Shown here one piece after another: positions 28,752 through 38,024 of a DNA stretch of 64,000 nucleotides. Source of the stretch: Bacteroidales bacterium UBA3810 (GTDB lineage Bacteria; Bacteroidota; Bacteroidia; Bacteroidales; Paludibacteraceae); NCBI GenBank assembly GCA_002368645.1, contig DFEE01000006.1, forward strand, positions 62,001 through 126,000. The letters run 5' to 3'. Under the pieces are notes generated by a model that had not been told where the DNA came from, made no database searches, and worked only from the letters and a program-made list of their open reading frames with translations. The first letter of the stretch is position 1; each line of letters opens with the position of its first letter. A program made the position numbers and the translations under genes.

Positions 28752-29858
28752 ATGTCATTACAATGTGGAATAGTGGGTCTGCCCAATGTCGGCAAATCGA
28801 CCCTTTTTAATTGCCTTAGCAATGCCAAGGCACAGTCTGCTAATTTCCCTTTTTGTACTATTGAACCCAACACAGGGGTCATTTCCGTCCCCGATGAGAG
28901 GCTCATCCGTCTCGGCGAACTCTGCCACCCCGAACGCGGTATCATTCCCACCACGGTGGAGATAGTTGATATCGCCGGATTAGTAAAGGGTGCCAGTAAA
29001 GGCGAAGGACTCGGAAATAAATTCCTTGCCAATATTCGCGAAACAGACGCCATCATTCATGTCTTGCGCTGCTTTGATGACGAGAATGTGGTGCATGTTG
29101 ACGGATCCGTCGATCCTGTGCGGGATAAAGAGATTATTGACGCCGAGTTGCAACTGAAAGACTTAGAGACGGTGGAGTCACGTATTGCCAAAACCGAGAA
29201 ACAGGCGAAAGCCGGTGGAGATAAGCAGGCTAAGATTGCTTTGGAGGTCTTAAAGAAATATCAAGCTGTACTTGCACAAGGACATAATGCCCGTGAGGTC
29301 GAACTCCTCAATAAGGAGGAAGAGGAAGCTGCCAAAGAGATGTATCTACTTACCAATAAGCCGGTTATGTATGTCTGCAATGTCGATGATGCCTCCGTCG
29401 TTAACGGCAATAAGTATGTTGACGCTGTACGACAAGCCGTGGCGGAGGAAAAGGCACAAGTACTTGTCCTTGCCGCTAAAACAGAGTCGGAGATTGCCGA
29501 GTTAGAGACTTATGAGGAGCGGCAGATGTTCCTTGAGGAAATGGGACTCAAGGAATCCGGTGTCAACCGACTGATTAAAGTGGCTTATGCCCTTCTTGAC
29601 CTCAAAACATTCCTTACAGCCGGCTCGGACGAGGTGCGAGCATGGACATTCCGAAATGGCTGGAAAGCACCACAATGCGCCGGAGTTATCCATTCGGACT
29701 TTGAAAAAGGATTTATCCGCGCAGAGGTCATTAAGTACGAAGACTTTGTGACGTTAGGGGGAGAGGCGGCTTGTCGAGCTGCCGGTAAATTGGGAATAGA
29801 AGGGAAGGATTACTTGGTGCAAGACGGCGACATCATGCACTTCCTCTTTAATGTTTAA
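28752..29858 (+). CDS. ychF: Redox-regulated ATPase YchF (Obg-like)
   Basis: 368 residues. The P-loop is [12 protein letters not shown] (about 8-19), the G3 motif DIAGLVKGA (about 73-81), and the family's [12 protein letters not shown] replaces the GTPase NKxD, which is why YchF prefers ATP. The C-terminal TGS domain (about 280-368) has [14 protein letters not shown]. It associates with ribosomes and acts in stress responses. Confidence 0.97.
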   Translation: MSLQCGIVGLPNVGKSTLFNCLSNAKAQSANFPFCTIEPNTGVISVPDERLIRLGELCHPERGIIPTTVEIVDIAGLVKGASKGEGLGNKFLANIRETDAIIHVLRCFDDENVVHVDGSVDPVRDKEIIDAELQLKDLETVESRIAKTEKQAKAGGDKQAKIALEVLKKYQAVLAQGHNAREVELLNKEEEEAAKEMYLLTNKPVMYVCNVDDASVVNGNKYVDAVRQAVAEEKAQVLVLAAKTESEIAELETYEERQMFLEEMGLKESGVNRLIKVAYALLDLKTFLTAGSDEVRAWTFRNGWKAPQCAGVIHSDFEKGFIRAEVIKYEDFVTLGGEAACRAAGKLGIEGKDYLVQDGDIMHFLFNV

Positions 29859-29872
29859 AAGAATACTGCGCT

Positions 29873-30880
29873 ATGGCTCAATTTCTGCAAATTTTCCTCT
29901 CCAACCCGTGGCTTCTGGCTTTGATGCTCATTGTCGGGTTGGTTCTCCTTGTTAAAGGAGCCGATTGGTTGGTAGATGGTGCCTCGGCTATCGCCAAACG
30001 CTTTGGTATATCCGATTTGGTTATCGGACTTACCGTGGTGGCTTTCGGCACATCCATGCCGGAGTTCGTGGTGAATATGGTTTCTGTCGCCGATGGCGTC
30101 ACAGACCTTGCGCTCACCAATATCTTAGGCTCGAATATCATCAACACCTTTGTCATCTTGGGCATGACGGCGTTGGTCTTTCCTGTGGTGAGCCAAAAAC
30201 GCTCCCGAGACTTTGACATTCCCTTGTCTATCATCGCGGGTATCTTGGTTTATGCAGCGGTGACCATCAATTCGCCGTTCGGGGAAGAATCGCGCGGTAT
30301 GACACGATTTGCCGGAATAATACTGCTTCTCTTCTTCGGCTATTTCCTCTTTAATACGTTTCGCCACGCCAAGGACCATCCCGATGAAAATCAAACCGAT
30401 GCGGTTAAACTCATGCCCACTTGGAAGGCCATTCTATGGCTTACGCTCGGACTTTTCGGCTTAGTTGTCGGGGGCGAGATGATTGTTAAATCCGCGGTAC
30501 AGATTGCTACCAATCTGGGAGTCTCGGAGGCCATTATCGGCTTAACCATTGTGGCGCTCGGCACTTCTTTGCCGGAATTAGCCACCTCCGTCATGGCGGC
30601 ATTCAAGCATAACTCCGACATCGCGCTCGGGAATGTTATAGGCTCCAATATCTTCAATGTCTTCTTTGTCTTGGGTGTCTCGGCAGTCGTGAGACCGCTA
30701 CCGGCATATGACGGCATTGAACTTGATGCGTGGATGGCGGCGATTGGCTCTATACTGGTTTGGCTCTTTGTCAAAACCAACCATGAGCGCGAGATTAAAC
30801 GATGGGGAGGAGCCATCCTGCTTATCGTCTATGCCTGCTATCTGACGAACCGATTACTGCACCTCACCCCCGCCTTATAG
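29873..30880 (+). CDS. Calcium/sodium antiporter (CaCA, YrbG type)
   Basis: 335 residues with about 10 membrane helices in two inverted halves. The two alpha repeats are visible as VAFGTSMPEFVVN (about 58-70) and VALGTSLPELATS (about 222-234), including the ion-binding Glu of each. It exchanges Ca2+ for Na+ or H+. It lies 14 nt after ychF. Confidence 0.94.
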   Translation: MAQFLQIFLSNPWLLALMLIVGLVLLVKGADWLVDGASAIAKRFGISDLVIGLTVVAFGTSMPEFVVNMVSVADGVTDLALTNILGSNIINTFVILGMTALVFPVVSQKRSRDFDIPLSIIAGILVYAAVTINSPFGEESRGMTRFAGIILLLFFGYFLFNTFRHAKDHPDENQTDAVKLMPTWKAILWLTLGLFGLVVGGEMIVKSAVQIATNLGVSEAIIGLTIVALGTSLPELATSVMAAFKHNSDIALGNVIGSNIFNVFFVLGVSAVVRPLPAYDGIELDAWMAAIGSILVWLFVKTNHEREIKRWGGAILLIVYACYLTNRLLHLTPAL

Positions 30881-30888
30881 GGATTACT

Positions 30889-32139
30889 ATGAATAGGTTG
30901 CAGGCTTATCCTTTTGCGGTGCTGGTACTGATACCGGTCACCGCAATTTTGTTGGGACTTTATCCTTTTGGTACTGCCCGCCGACTCACAACGGCTTTGC
31001 CTGACCAAAAGCCTGTTAACCACCTTGTTGTCATCACTTCCGAACCTGTCGAAAAAGCCAAATCCTTTCGCTTGGATGCTATCTTGCCGACAGGGGAAAA
31101 TATCTTCTTGTATTTTGAGAAGGACACCCTTCTCCCTGCCTATTTAGACACGGTTTTAGTCTATACGCGTCTTGCTGTTCCCCAAACGCCTTACTCCATA
31201 AAGGCTAAACTGAAAGGCTATGTCCCTAAAGGGGCTTGGACTATCTTGCACCCTAATATCCGACCGTGGTACACGACTGCGAAAGGCTGGCAATTACGTC
31301 TCGTGGCGCGCTACCGCGAATTGGGTATATCCGGGCAGGAATTGGCTACGCTATCCGCCCTTACACTTGGCTACCGTGACGACTTGGAGCCGGACACTAA
31401 ACACGCTTTTCAGGCTGCCGGAGCAATGCATATCTTAGCCGTCAGCGGCTTGCATACGGGGATTCTAATGACAGTACTCTTAGTACTCTTCACCTGCTTC
31501 GGACGCTGGAAACCACTCTATGACGAGAGACTGAGACAAATGCTCCTCAGTGGGTCGGTGGTCTTGCTCTTGTGGTGTTATGCGGCGCTGACCGGTTGGA
31601 CACCTTCTGTCGTCCGTAGCGTTATTATGTGTACCATCTACATGGCGGCACTCACCTTTCACCGGCAGGGTGTTTCACTCAATACCGTTTTTGCCGCGGC
31701 TTTCTTCATCCTCATTTTCAGACCAATGGATCTCTACTCCGTCTCTTTTCAACTCTCCTTTGCGGCAGTCATAGCTATTTTAATCTTTGTCCCCGTCTTG
31801 AACGCGCTTATTCCCATCCCCTATTATTGGCCTAAACTCATTGAAAAACCACTACTCTATATCCGTGACCTCATCACTGTCTCGCTTGCGGCACAAGCGG
31901 GTACAATGCCTTTCACACTTTATTATTATGGGCAGTTCAGCACATATTTTCTGCTCACTAATTTAGTGGTCATTCCTCTTGCTTTTGTGATTATGGGACT
32001 GTCTATCGCTACCCTAACCATAGGCGCTATTCCGTATGTGGGTGAGGGACTTGCGTACTTGCTTAACACCGCTGTTTGGTGCCTGAACCACTACACCGCT
32101 TGGATTGAGTCTCTCCCCTTCGCGCTAATCACGATCTAA
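30889..32139 (+). CDS. comEC: Short ComEC/Rec2-type competence protein
   Basis: 416 residues from the ATG at 30889, 8 nt after the antiporter stop; the frame extends upstream but only inside that gene. A membrane helix and an OB-like DUF4131 region (about 30-130) precede the Competence domain with several helices, marked by LSALTLGYRDDLEPDTKHAFQ and ILAVSGLHTGI. The metallo-beta-lactamase domain at the C-terminus of classic ComEC is absent, and the protein is shorter than usual. ComEC forms the inner-membrane channel for single-stranded DNA. Confidence 0.88.
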   Translation: MNRLQAYPFAVLVLIPVTAILLGLYPFGTARRLTTALPDQKPVNHLVVITSEPVEKAKSFRLDAILPTGENIFLYFEKDTLLPAYLDTVLVYTRLAVPQTPYSIKAKLKGYVPKGAWTILHPNIRPWYTTAKGWQLRLVARYRELGISGQELATLSALTLGYRDDLEPDTKHAFQAAGAMHILAVSGLHTGILMTVLLVLFTCFGRWKPLYDERLRQMLLSGSVVLLLWCYAALTGWTPSVVRSVIMCTIYMAALTFHRQGVSLNTVFAAAFFILIFRPMDLYSVSFQLSFAAVIAILIFVPVLNALIPIPYYWPKLIEKPLLYIRDLITVSLAAQAGTMPFTLYYYGQFSTYFLLTNLVVIPLAFVIMGLSIATLTIGAIPYVGEGLAYLLNTAVWCLNHYTAWIESLPFALITI

Positions 32140-32307
32140 CCCCTCCCGCAACGCTCTTCTCTGCATATTATCCCCTCCGCTATGGGCACCCGGCCCCCTG
32201 GTATCCTGGAATCAAGATAGCCCGCTTGCCGGCCCTTGACCCTATCGCCTCTATGCTCCCACCTGCCTCCCCTGCCTCTCTCTGCCCCCTCCTCATTCCG
32301 TGCCTCC

Positions 32308-32338
32308 AAAAAAAGGAACGCAGGTCATCAAACCTGCG
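32308..32338 (-). terminator. Intrinsic terminator of the 32388-33041 gene
   Basis: On the minus strand CGCAGGT pairs with ACCTGCG (32319-32338, 7 bp, 6-nt loop) and is followed by TTCCTTTTTTT (to 32308). The remaining gap to comEC (32140-32307) is C-rich and I see nothing else in it. Confidence 0.8.
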
Positions 32339-32387
32339 CACCGAGCAAAGACGCAGGAACTGTCGCTGCGCCTATGAGCACTATATG

Positions 32388-33041
32388 CTATTTGACCTCT
32401 TGTCCTTGCATGGTATAGGTGTTTGCTTCGGTCTCGATGAGTACTTGACCACCTTTTGCAATCTTCCGCGCCGAACGCTTCGGAGACGAGGGAGTACTGA
32501 TTGCAGTAGTCATACCATCTCCCGGAAGAGAATAAATGTAATAATAGTTATTAGTCGCATCATTTGTATAAAGAATCAGTCGTGCGGAGCCGTCAGACCA
32601 CTTATAAATTGTTTTTGCATAAACATGACCATTCACTTCGCCGAGATCGGCAATGTCTTCATGGTTGAGGTTTCTGACATATATATGGCTGTTTTCTCCA
32701 TCTTCAATTGCTACTAAATAAGTTACCCGATTGTCGTTGGTTAAGTATCCCTTTGAAAAAAAAAGTAACAAGTTCCAGTCATCAAATAGGGCATCACTTA
32801 TATATTCTTCATACGTATAGGCATCGTAAATAGTTATATATATTTGATCTTCGCCATCGTTGTGCGTCGTATACGTATATGACAGAATAATGTCACCATG
32901 GACCAGATCATATTGACTACTCCCTCCGGCATTTGATTGAGGAAAATTAACCTGATCGGTAAGCACTTTCTCTAACGTGATCTGCGCGTTAGCGAATGTG
33001 GCAGCCAAGAGTGCTGCGAGAATAAAGATAGTTTTTTTCAT
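32388..33041 (-). CDS. Small secreted protein of unknown function
   Basis: 217 residues: signal peptide (MKKTIFILAALLAATFANA), a beta-rich, Tyr/Asp-rich body (IILSYTYTTHNDGEDQIYIT, SHIYVRNLNHEDIADLG) and a C-terminus KGGQVLIETEANTYTMQGQEVK. The tail resembles the short 'GQ-x-ϕ-I…Y…GQ' tails I associate with exported Bacteroidales proteins, perhaps reduced type IX sorting tails. It has its own strong promoter 315 nt upstream, a structured leader, and a terminator right after it, so it is a single-gene transcript. Confidence 0.7.
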   Translation of the reverse strand: MKKTIFILAALLAATFANAQITLEKVLTDQVNFPQSNAGGSSQYDLVHGDIILSYTYTTHNDGEDQIYITIYDAYTYEEYISDALFDDWNLLLFFSKGYLTNDNRVTYLVAIEDGENSHIYVRNLNHEDIADLGEVNGHVYAKTIYKWSDGSARLILYTNDATNNYYYIYSLPGDGMTTAISTPSSPKRSARKIAKGGQVLIETEANTYTMQGQEVK

Positions 33042-33134
33042 AATAATAAATTGTTATTCTTGCTCTGCAACAGCCACGGGCAAAGCGGATAAGTAATAAT
33101 AAACAAAAGCGTGAGGCTGCTATGCCACACACTC

Positions 33135-33250
33135 TGTAAGAAGGTACTAGGAAAAACCTTTAGGTAAGTATGCAGATAGGAACTCCACGCTAACACGTGA
33201 AGTCTATTTGCCCAACTCTCACCTCAGAAAGATTCCTAGTTTTTCTTACA
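33135..33250 (-). ncRNA. Structured leader RNA (four stacked helices)
   Basis: On the minus strand, TGTAAGAA/TTCTTACA (33243-33250 with 33135-33142), ACTAGGAA/TTCCTAGT (33233-33240 with 33146-33153), AGGTGAG/CTTACCT (33218-33224 with 33162-33168) and CTTCACG/CGTGGAG (near 33186-33205) nest in order into one long hairpin of 116 nt. The third and fourth helices contain G-U pairs that become A-C mismatches on the other strand, so minus-strand transcription is favoured. It lies between the promoter (33357-33388) and the ATG at 33041. It could be a cis-acting leader or a separate small RNA. Not matched to a known family. Confidence 0.55.
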
Positions 33251-33356
33251 AAGAGTAAAGCAAACGCTTCTTATAATCAATTTGTTATCGGTCTAAGCCG
33301 ACTATTATTTCTTAGGCAAAGAGCACAATTTGTACTTCTCCTAATCATTTCGACTG

Positions 33357-33388
33357 CAAAATTAACTCTTTTTCCGCATATTTGCAAA
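33357..33388 (-). promoter_or_regulatory. Promoter of the structured leader / secreted-protein gene
   Basis: Minus strand TTTG (33385-33388), 20 bases, TAATTTTG (33357-33364). It predicts a transcript start near 33351, about 310 nt before the ATG at 33041. The A+T-rich stretch 33389-33485 up to the divergent promoter holds nothing else I can support. Confidence 0.8.
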
Positions 33389-33485
33389 TAAATCTGCCAT
33401 TTGCACGTAGATTTATGTATTTTGCATTAAAATTCAGCCGCTGACAATTTAACTCGCTGAAAAATGCAAGCAAATAAAAAATAAA

Positions 33486-33517
33486 TTTGCATATATGCAA
33501 ATATTATTGTACCTTTG
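33486..33517 (+). promoter_or_regulatory. Promoter of the DUF4924-nth-recA genes
   Basis: TTTG (33486-33489), 20 bases, TACCTTTG (33510-33517). It leads to the ATG at 33595 with a leader of about 70 nt. Confidence 0.8.
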
Positions 33518-33594
33518 CAGCCGAAAGTAGCAAAGATGTTTTAAATGCATTGATTTCAATGCAATTTGCAAAATGTCAAAACGAAGGCGGACAG

Positions 33595-34053
33595 ATGAAA
33601 AGTAAAAGAGAAAATATAGCGGAATACATCCTCTATCTCTGGCAGATAGAGGACTACTTGAGGGCTTTTCCCGAGCAGGCAGAGGCGACTGAGGAACTCC
33701 GTGACCTCAACGCCATGATGCACGAGGAAGGGCTGATGGAGAAGGGACATTTGCAGATTGCTAAAAACGCCCTTAGTGAGTTAGAGGAGTTGCACGAGGA
33801 ACTGCTTACAACAGAGGCACCATATAGGGCTGTCATTCTGCATATAGAGCCGAGCCTTAATCTCTTTAAGTCACGTACCGACGACCCGACTATGAGCGAT
33901 GTAGAAGCATGCCTGACCTTACTCTATCAGGTGATGCTGCTGCGGCTCCGGAAAGTCGAGATAAGCGAGGAAACAATGGTCGTCGTGAACGACGCTACAC
34001 AATTATTGCGCTTCTTAAGCAAAACCTATTATGACAACCAAACAGCGGTTTGA
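33595..34053 (+). CDS. DUF4924 family protein
   Basis: 152 residues from the ATG at 33595, which follows AAGGCGG with good spacing; the frame is open to 33487, but that would start inside the promoter. MKSKRENIAEYILYLWQIEDYLRAF at the start (RENIAEYxLYxWQIED) is the DUF4924 signature as I know it. The protein is entirely helical and acidic, with no membrane segment. Function unknown. It overlaps nth by 23 nt. Confidence 0.75.
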   Translation: MKSKRENIAEYILYLWQIEDYLRAFPEQAEATEELRDLNAMMHEEGLMEKGHLQIAKNALSELEELHEELLTTEAPYRAVILHIEPSLNLFKSRTDDPTMSDVEACLTLLYQVMLLRLRKVEISEETMVVVNDATQLLRFLSKTYYDNQTAV

Positions 34054-34678
34054 AGCAATCTTGGGTTGGTTTGAGGAGCATATGCCCGTTGCAGAATCGG
34101 AACTCAAGTTTGAGAACCCGTTTCAATTGCTCATCGCGGTCATGCTCAGCGCTCAGTGTACTGACAAACGAGTCAATTTGGTGACACCCGCTTTGTTTGA
34201 GGCTTACCCCGATGCAGAGGCACTCTCTCAAGCGACAGAAGACGAGGTGCTCCGATATATCCACTCGGTCTCATATCCCAATGCCAAAGCCGCGCATTTG
34301 GTGGCCATGGCAAAGAGACTGCAAGACGTCTATCACGGAGAAGTACCCGAGACGCTGGAAGAACTGCAAACGCTACAAGGCGTTGGACGAAAAACAGCTA
34401 ATGTGGTGCTTGCTGTCCAGTGGAATAAGCCCACAATGGCTGTCGATACACATATCTTTCGGGTCTCGGAACGCTTAGGGCTCACGACCAATAGCAAGAA
34501 CCCGAGGCAGACCGAAGAGCGGCTTCTCAAATATATCCCCCCTGAGATACGCCCTAAAGCCCACCACTGGTTGCTCTTGCACGGTAGGTATGTGTGCCAG
34601 GCACGCAAACCCAAGTGCAAAGAATGCGGATTACAAGAGTGGTGTAGATTAAGAACGCAGGAATTAAAAGGACTATAA
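34031..34678 (+). CDS. nth: Endonuclease III
   Basis: 215 residues. The helix-hairpin-helix LQTLQGVGRKTANVVL (about 109-124) contains the catalytic Lys, AVDTHIFRVSERLG (about 136-149) the catalytic Asp, and CQARKPKCKECGLQEWC (about 190-206) the four Cys of the 4Fe-4S cluster. It removes oxidised pyrimidines from DNA and nicks the abasic site. It lies 31 nt before recA. Confidence 0.97.
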   Translation: MTTKQRFEAILGWFEEHMPVAESELKFENPFQLLIAVMLSAQCTDKRVNLVTPALFEAYPDAEALSQATEDEVLRYIHSVSYPNAKAAHLVAMAKRLQDVYHGEVPETLEELQTLQGVGRKTANVVLAVQWNKPTMAVDTHIFRVSERLGLTTNSKNPRQTEERLLKYIPPEIRPKAHHWLLLHGRYVCQARKPKCKECGLQEWCRLRTQELKGL

Positions 34679-34709
34679 AATAGCATAATAAATGATAAAA
34701 TAATATACT

Positions 34710-35720
34710 ATGGCAGACGAAAAGAAACTACCATCCGCAGATAAGCTAAAGGCTTTAGCTAACGCGATGGCTAAAATTGACAAAGATTATGGTAAAGGCG
34801 CTATTATGCGTCTCGGTGATAACCAAGTGGAGGATGTTCCTGTTATCAGTACCGGCTCGGTAGGACTGAACCGCGCTTTAGGCGTTGGCGGTTACCCGAG
34901 AGGACGAATAATTGAGATTTACGGTCCCGAATCCAGCGGTAAAACGACATTGGCTATACACGCCATGGCGGAAGTACAAAAGGAAGGCGGTATCGCTGCA
35001 ATCATTGATGCCGAGCACGCTTTCGACCAATTCTATGCTAAGAAATTAGGCGTTGATGTGGATAATCTCTTGATTGCACAGCCGGATAGCGGCGAACAGG
35101 CGTTGGACATCGCCGACGAACTTATTCGCTCCAGTGCAGTGGACCTCGTAGTGATTGACTCCGTCGCTGCATTGACGCCTCGCGCAGAGATTGAAGGAGA
35201 TATGGGCGACAATAAGGTTGGCTTGCAAGCCCGCTTGATGTCGCAGGCGCTGCGTAAACTGACTGCGACCATCAATAAAACACAGACAACCTGTATCTTC
35301 ATTAACCAACTCCGCGAGAAAATCGGCATTATGTTTGGTAATCCCGAGACAACCACCGGAGGTAATGCCCTTAAGTTCTATGCCTCTGTGCGCTTGGACA
35401 TCCGTAAGATGGGACAACTCAAGGACGGCGACGAGGTGATCGGTAACCAGGTACGCGTAAAGGTCGTTAAGAACAAAGTTGCTCCACCTTTCCGCAAGGC
35501 AGAGTTCGACTTGATGTTCAACGAAGGAATCTCCAAAACCGGCGAGTTGGTTGACCTTGGCGTCGAAATGGGGATTATCACTAAGTCCGGTTCTTTCTAT
35601 AGTTATAATGGCTCCAAATTGGCGCAAGGACGTGATGCCACCAAGAAAGTCCTGGCGGACAACCCCGATTTAGCAGACGAAATAGAGGCGAAAATCATGG
35701 CTGGACCCGCTTTGGAGTAG
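34710..35720 (+). CDS. recA: Recombinase RecA
   Basis: 336 residues. The P-loop is [13 protein letters not shown] (about 69-81), Walker [23 protein letters not shown] (loop L1 included), and loop L2 is [27 protein letters not shown]. The acidic C-terminal tail is short. It catalyses strand exchange and triggers LexA self-cleavage where present. No LexA-type operator was noticed upstream, and expression probably comes from the promoter at 33486. Confidence 0.98.
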   Translation: MADEKKLPSADKLKALANAMAKIDKDYGKGAIMRLGDNQVEDVPVISTGSVGLNRALGVGGYPRGRIIEIYGPESSGKTTLAIHAMAEVQKEGGIAAIIDAEHAFDQFYAKKLGVDVDNLLIAQPDSGEQALDIADELIRSSAVDLVVIDSVAALTPRAEIEGDMGDNKVGLQARLMSQALRKLTATINKTQTTCIFINQLREKIGIMFGNPETTTGGNALKFYASVRLDIRKMGQLKDGDEVIGNQVRVKVVKNKVAPPFRKAEFDLMFNEGISKTGELVDLGVEMGIITKSGSFYSYNGSKLAQGRDATKKVLADNPDLADEIEAKIMAGPALE

Positions 35721-35744
35721 GAGCGGAGTAATGATAAGACTGTA

Positions 35745-35774
35745 AAAATTAGGGACTACCGAGTCCCTAATTTT
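35745..35774. terminator. Bidirectional terminator between recA and the EEP gene
   Basis: AAAATTAGGGACT (35745-35757), a 4-nt loop, then AGTCCCTAATTTT (35762-35774): a perfect 13-bp stem with A-rich and T-rich ends, so it works on both strands. The stop codon of the minus-strand EEP gene (35756-35758) lies inside the stem. Confidence 0.9.
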
Positions 35775-37126
35775 ATGCCTATCAGTAGCGGATCGTGGTC
35801 CGAATAGCGGAAGAGCTTATCCCGCTTAGCTTGCCCCGTTATCACCTTGCGGATATCAGCGGGAGCGTCTTTCGGGATAGTTCTATTCTTGTAATTATAC
35901 TTCGAGCGGTAATTCCCGGAATAGTGAAAGTCCGTGTTCCAGTGAATAGGCTTGACACCCACTACCTGCGGCAACATAGTCGGCGAAGCATACGCACGAT
36001 CCAGAAAACCTACCTCACCTTGGTAACTATAGCTGTAACCCAAACTGTCGTACTTCGCCACCAAATCGGTATAACCCGCTCCTACAAGTTTCAATACGGA
36101 CTCTTCCTTGCCGTATGAATTAAAATCCCCTACCAACAATATATCCGGGTCGCTGTAATACCCTTTGTTGTAGGCCGTTTCTATCCCTTGCAGCACTTGT
36201 GAGATGTTGAGACACCGAGCCTTATTGGACTTAAATCCGCCTCCGCGTTTCGACTTGGGGTGATTGGCGGAGATTAGGAACTGCTCACCCGACTTAAGGT
36301 CTGTAAATCCCTGTAGCATAAAACGGTGCGCATATACATTCCGGCTTTTTGCGCCATACATGTATCGTAGCGGTCCTGTGGGGCAGATGCGGTCTTTGCG
36401 GTAGATATAACCCACGGAAATTGTGTCGGGATTATAATCACCCGTCTCTGTCTCTATATAGGCATAACGCTCTTTGCGGCAGAGGGAGTTCATAGCGGCT
36501 GTCAATTCTGCTGGAGCGGCGTTACCCCACTGAAGTTCCTCTAAACAGTAGATATCTGCATTAATCCGAACTAAAGCTGATGCCACCTTATAGGTCTGTA
36601 AGGCGTGTTGACCCTTCGTTACTCTCTTGGTCGCGTAACCGCCTAAGGTGTGGAAATAATTCTCGATATTAGCGACACAAACCAATAAATCTGCCCCCTG
36701 AAAAGATGGCACGCGGCGCGACGGACGGTAATTGTGGAATGCGGGTTGGCTGCCTGACTGCAGGTGCTTCTCCCCTACTACTAAAGCCGTTAGGTTCTTA
36801 ACTGTCGCCCCGAGATTGAGTGAATAAGGAAAACGGCAATCTAAACGGATCCGCAGCGAGTCATTGTAACGCTTGATTTGGTAGAACTCAGTGGAGTCTT
36901 GTTCGGCAAGTCCGTTGGCGCGCTCCTCCGGCACATAGAGCCGTTCTGGTGCCAAGATGAGACTGTCGTACATGGACGCAATCACGATGAGCGGCGTTGT
37001 TATCCGGATATACTGACCTTGATACTGATGCCAACCCCCATTGTTGAGATCGGCGAGAGACACTTTGTTAATGGCTGTCAAAGGCATTACTAATGCCAAG
37101 AGTAGCATCAAAATACTTCTTTTCAT
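35756..37126 (-). CDS. Secreted endonuclease/exonuclease/phosphatase-family protein
   Basis: 456 residues with a signal peptide (MKRSILMLLLALVMPLTA). Residues 25-120 are a small beta domain. The EEP fold follows: VCVANIENYFHTLGG (about 148-162), YCLEELQW with the metal-binding Glu (about 195-202), LLVGDFNSYG with Asp and Asn (about 353-362), and the C-terminal YSDHDPLLIG with the catalytic His (about 442-451). The family includes extracellular nucleases and phospho-diesterases; the substrate is not decided by sequence. It overlaps the BadF-type gene by 4 nt. Confidence 0.85.
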   Translation of the reverse strand: MKRSILMLLLALVMPLTAINKVSLADLNNGGWHQYQGQYIRITTPLIVIASMYDSLILAPERLYVPEERANGLAEQDSTEFYQIKRYNDSLRIRLDCRFPYSLNLGATVKNLTALVVGEKHLQSGSQPAFHNYRPSRRVPSFQGADLLVCVANIENYFHTLGGYATKRVTKGQHALQTYKVASALVRINADIYCLEELQWGNAAPAELTAAMNSLCRKERYAYIETETGDYNPDTISVGYIYRKDRICPTGPLRYMYGAKSRNVYAHRFMLQGFTDLKSGEQFLISANHPKSKRGGGFKSNKARCLNISQVLQGIETAYNKGYYSDPDILLVGDFNSYGKEESVLKLVGAGYTDLVAKYDSLGYSYSYQGEVGFLDRAYASPTMLPQVVGVKPIHWNTDFHYSGNYRSKYNYKNRTIPKDAPADIRKVITGQAKRDKLFRYSDHDPLLIGIKLGTR

Positions 37127-38004
37127 AAGGTGGGTGTTGCGTCTTTACGATGATATTGTTTTAAACCCGAAATAGGGTCTTGCATAATCAGACCTAAGGT
37201 TATATCATGTTGCTTGAGAACAGCCTTTAAGGTCTTGCGATACTGATTGGCTATGCCTCCTACAAAATTGACTGAACAATCATGTACCTCCTTATAATGC
37301 AGGAGATTGTGACTTATGAACTCCTCAAAATGTGCCTGTAATAAGGGCGCTATCAGCGGGTCATCTTCCTTGTCGGCACAGAACCGCGACCAAGCCGCTA
37401 AGGTCTTATTAGGATTGCTGTTGCCGTCAACTGACCGTTGGTACACAGAGGTAATTATATCGGGAAGAGAGAGCTCGAATCGAGCATAAAACTCATCCCT
37501 CAGCCTTGCATAGGCAGGGTCTTTTAAAAGTGCATTCACAAGCCTGATTCCCAACTTGGCACCGCTGCCTTCATCCCCCAAAATGTACCCCAGCGAGGGC
37601 ACTGAGTAACCTATCTCACCACCATCATAGTAGCACGACCCGGAACCTGTACCTAAAATACAGGCAATACCTTTCTCATGACCGAGCAATCCGCGCGCCG
37701 CACCTAACATATCGGACGCTACGAGACAATCATCGAGCCGTAAGATGCGGGTGAGAGCTTCTTTTACTTTCAAACCGTGTTGAGGCGTACAGCCTGCGCC
37801 GTAGAAATAAACATTCGTTAGTTTACCTGCCCACAGCATCGGACCTATTTGAGGTAATAACTCCGCCTCAATCGTATGGCAGATTGCTTCCTCGGACTGG
37901 TGAACAGGGTTAATACCGGCAGTGAGTATCTCGCTGCTGTGACCGTTAGCCGTCATCAGAGCCCACTTGGTTTTAGTCGAACCACTGTCTGCAATGAGTA
38001 TCAT
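37123..38004 (-). CDS. BadF/BadG-type ATPase, N-acetylglucosamine-kinase-like
   Basis: 293 residues of the ASKHA (actin-like ATPase) fold: phosphate-1 motif ILIADSGSTKTKWALM (about 2-17), CILGTGSGSCYYDGG (phosphate-2, about 115-129), GYILGDEGSGAKLG (about 140-153) and NFVGGIANQYRKTL (adenosine motif). Relatives phosphorylate GlcNAc or related sugars, and this family is common in Bacteroidota. It lies between a glycosyltransferase and the EEP gene. Confidence 0.85.
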   Translation of the reverse strand: MILIADSGSTKTKWALMTANGHSSEILTAGINPVHQSEEAICHTIEAELLPQIGPMLWAGKLTNVYFYGAGCTPQHGLKVKEALTRILRLDDCLVASDMLGAARGLLGHEKGIACILGTGSGSCYYDGGEIGYSVPSLGYILGDEGSGAKLGIRLVNALLKDPAYARLRDEFYARFELSLPDIITSVYQRSVDGNSNPNKTLAAWSRFCADKEDDPLIAPLLQAHFEEFISHNLLHYKEVHDCSVNFVGGIANQYRKTLKAVLKQHDITLGLIMQDPISGLKQYHRKDATPTL

Positions 38005-38024
38005 AGTACTTTATGTAAATCGGG

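Noticed and set aside
33135..33250. Calling the hairpin 6S RNA
   Set aside because: The rod shape is suggestive, but I see no large central open-complex-like bubble and it sits between a promoter and a gene; left as an unnamed leader RNA.
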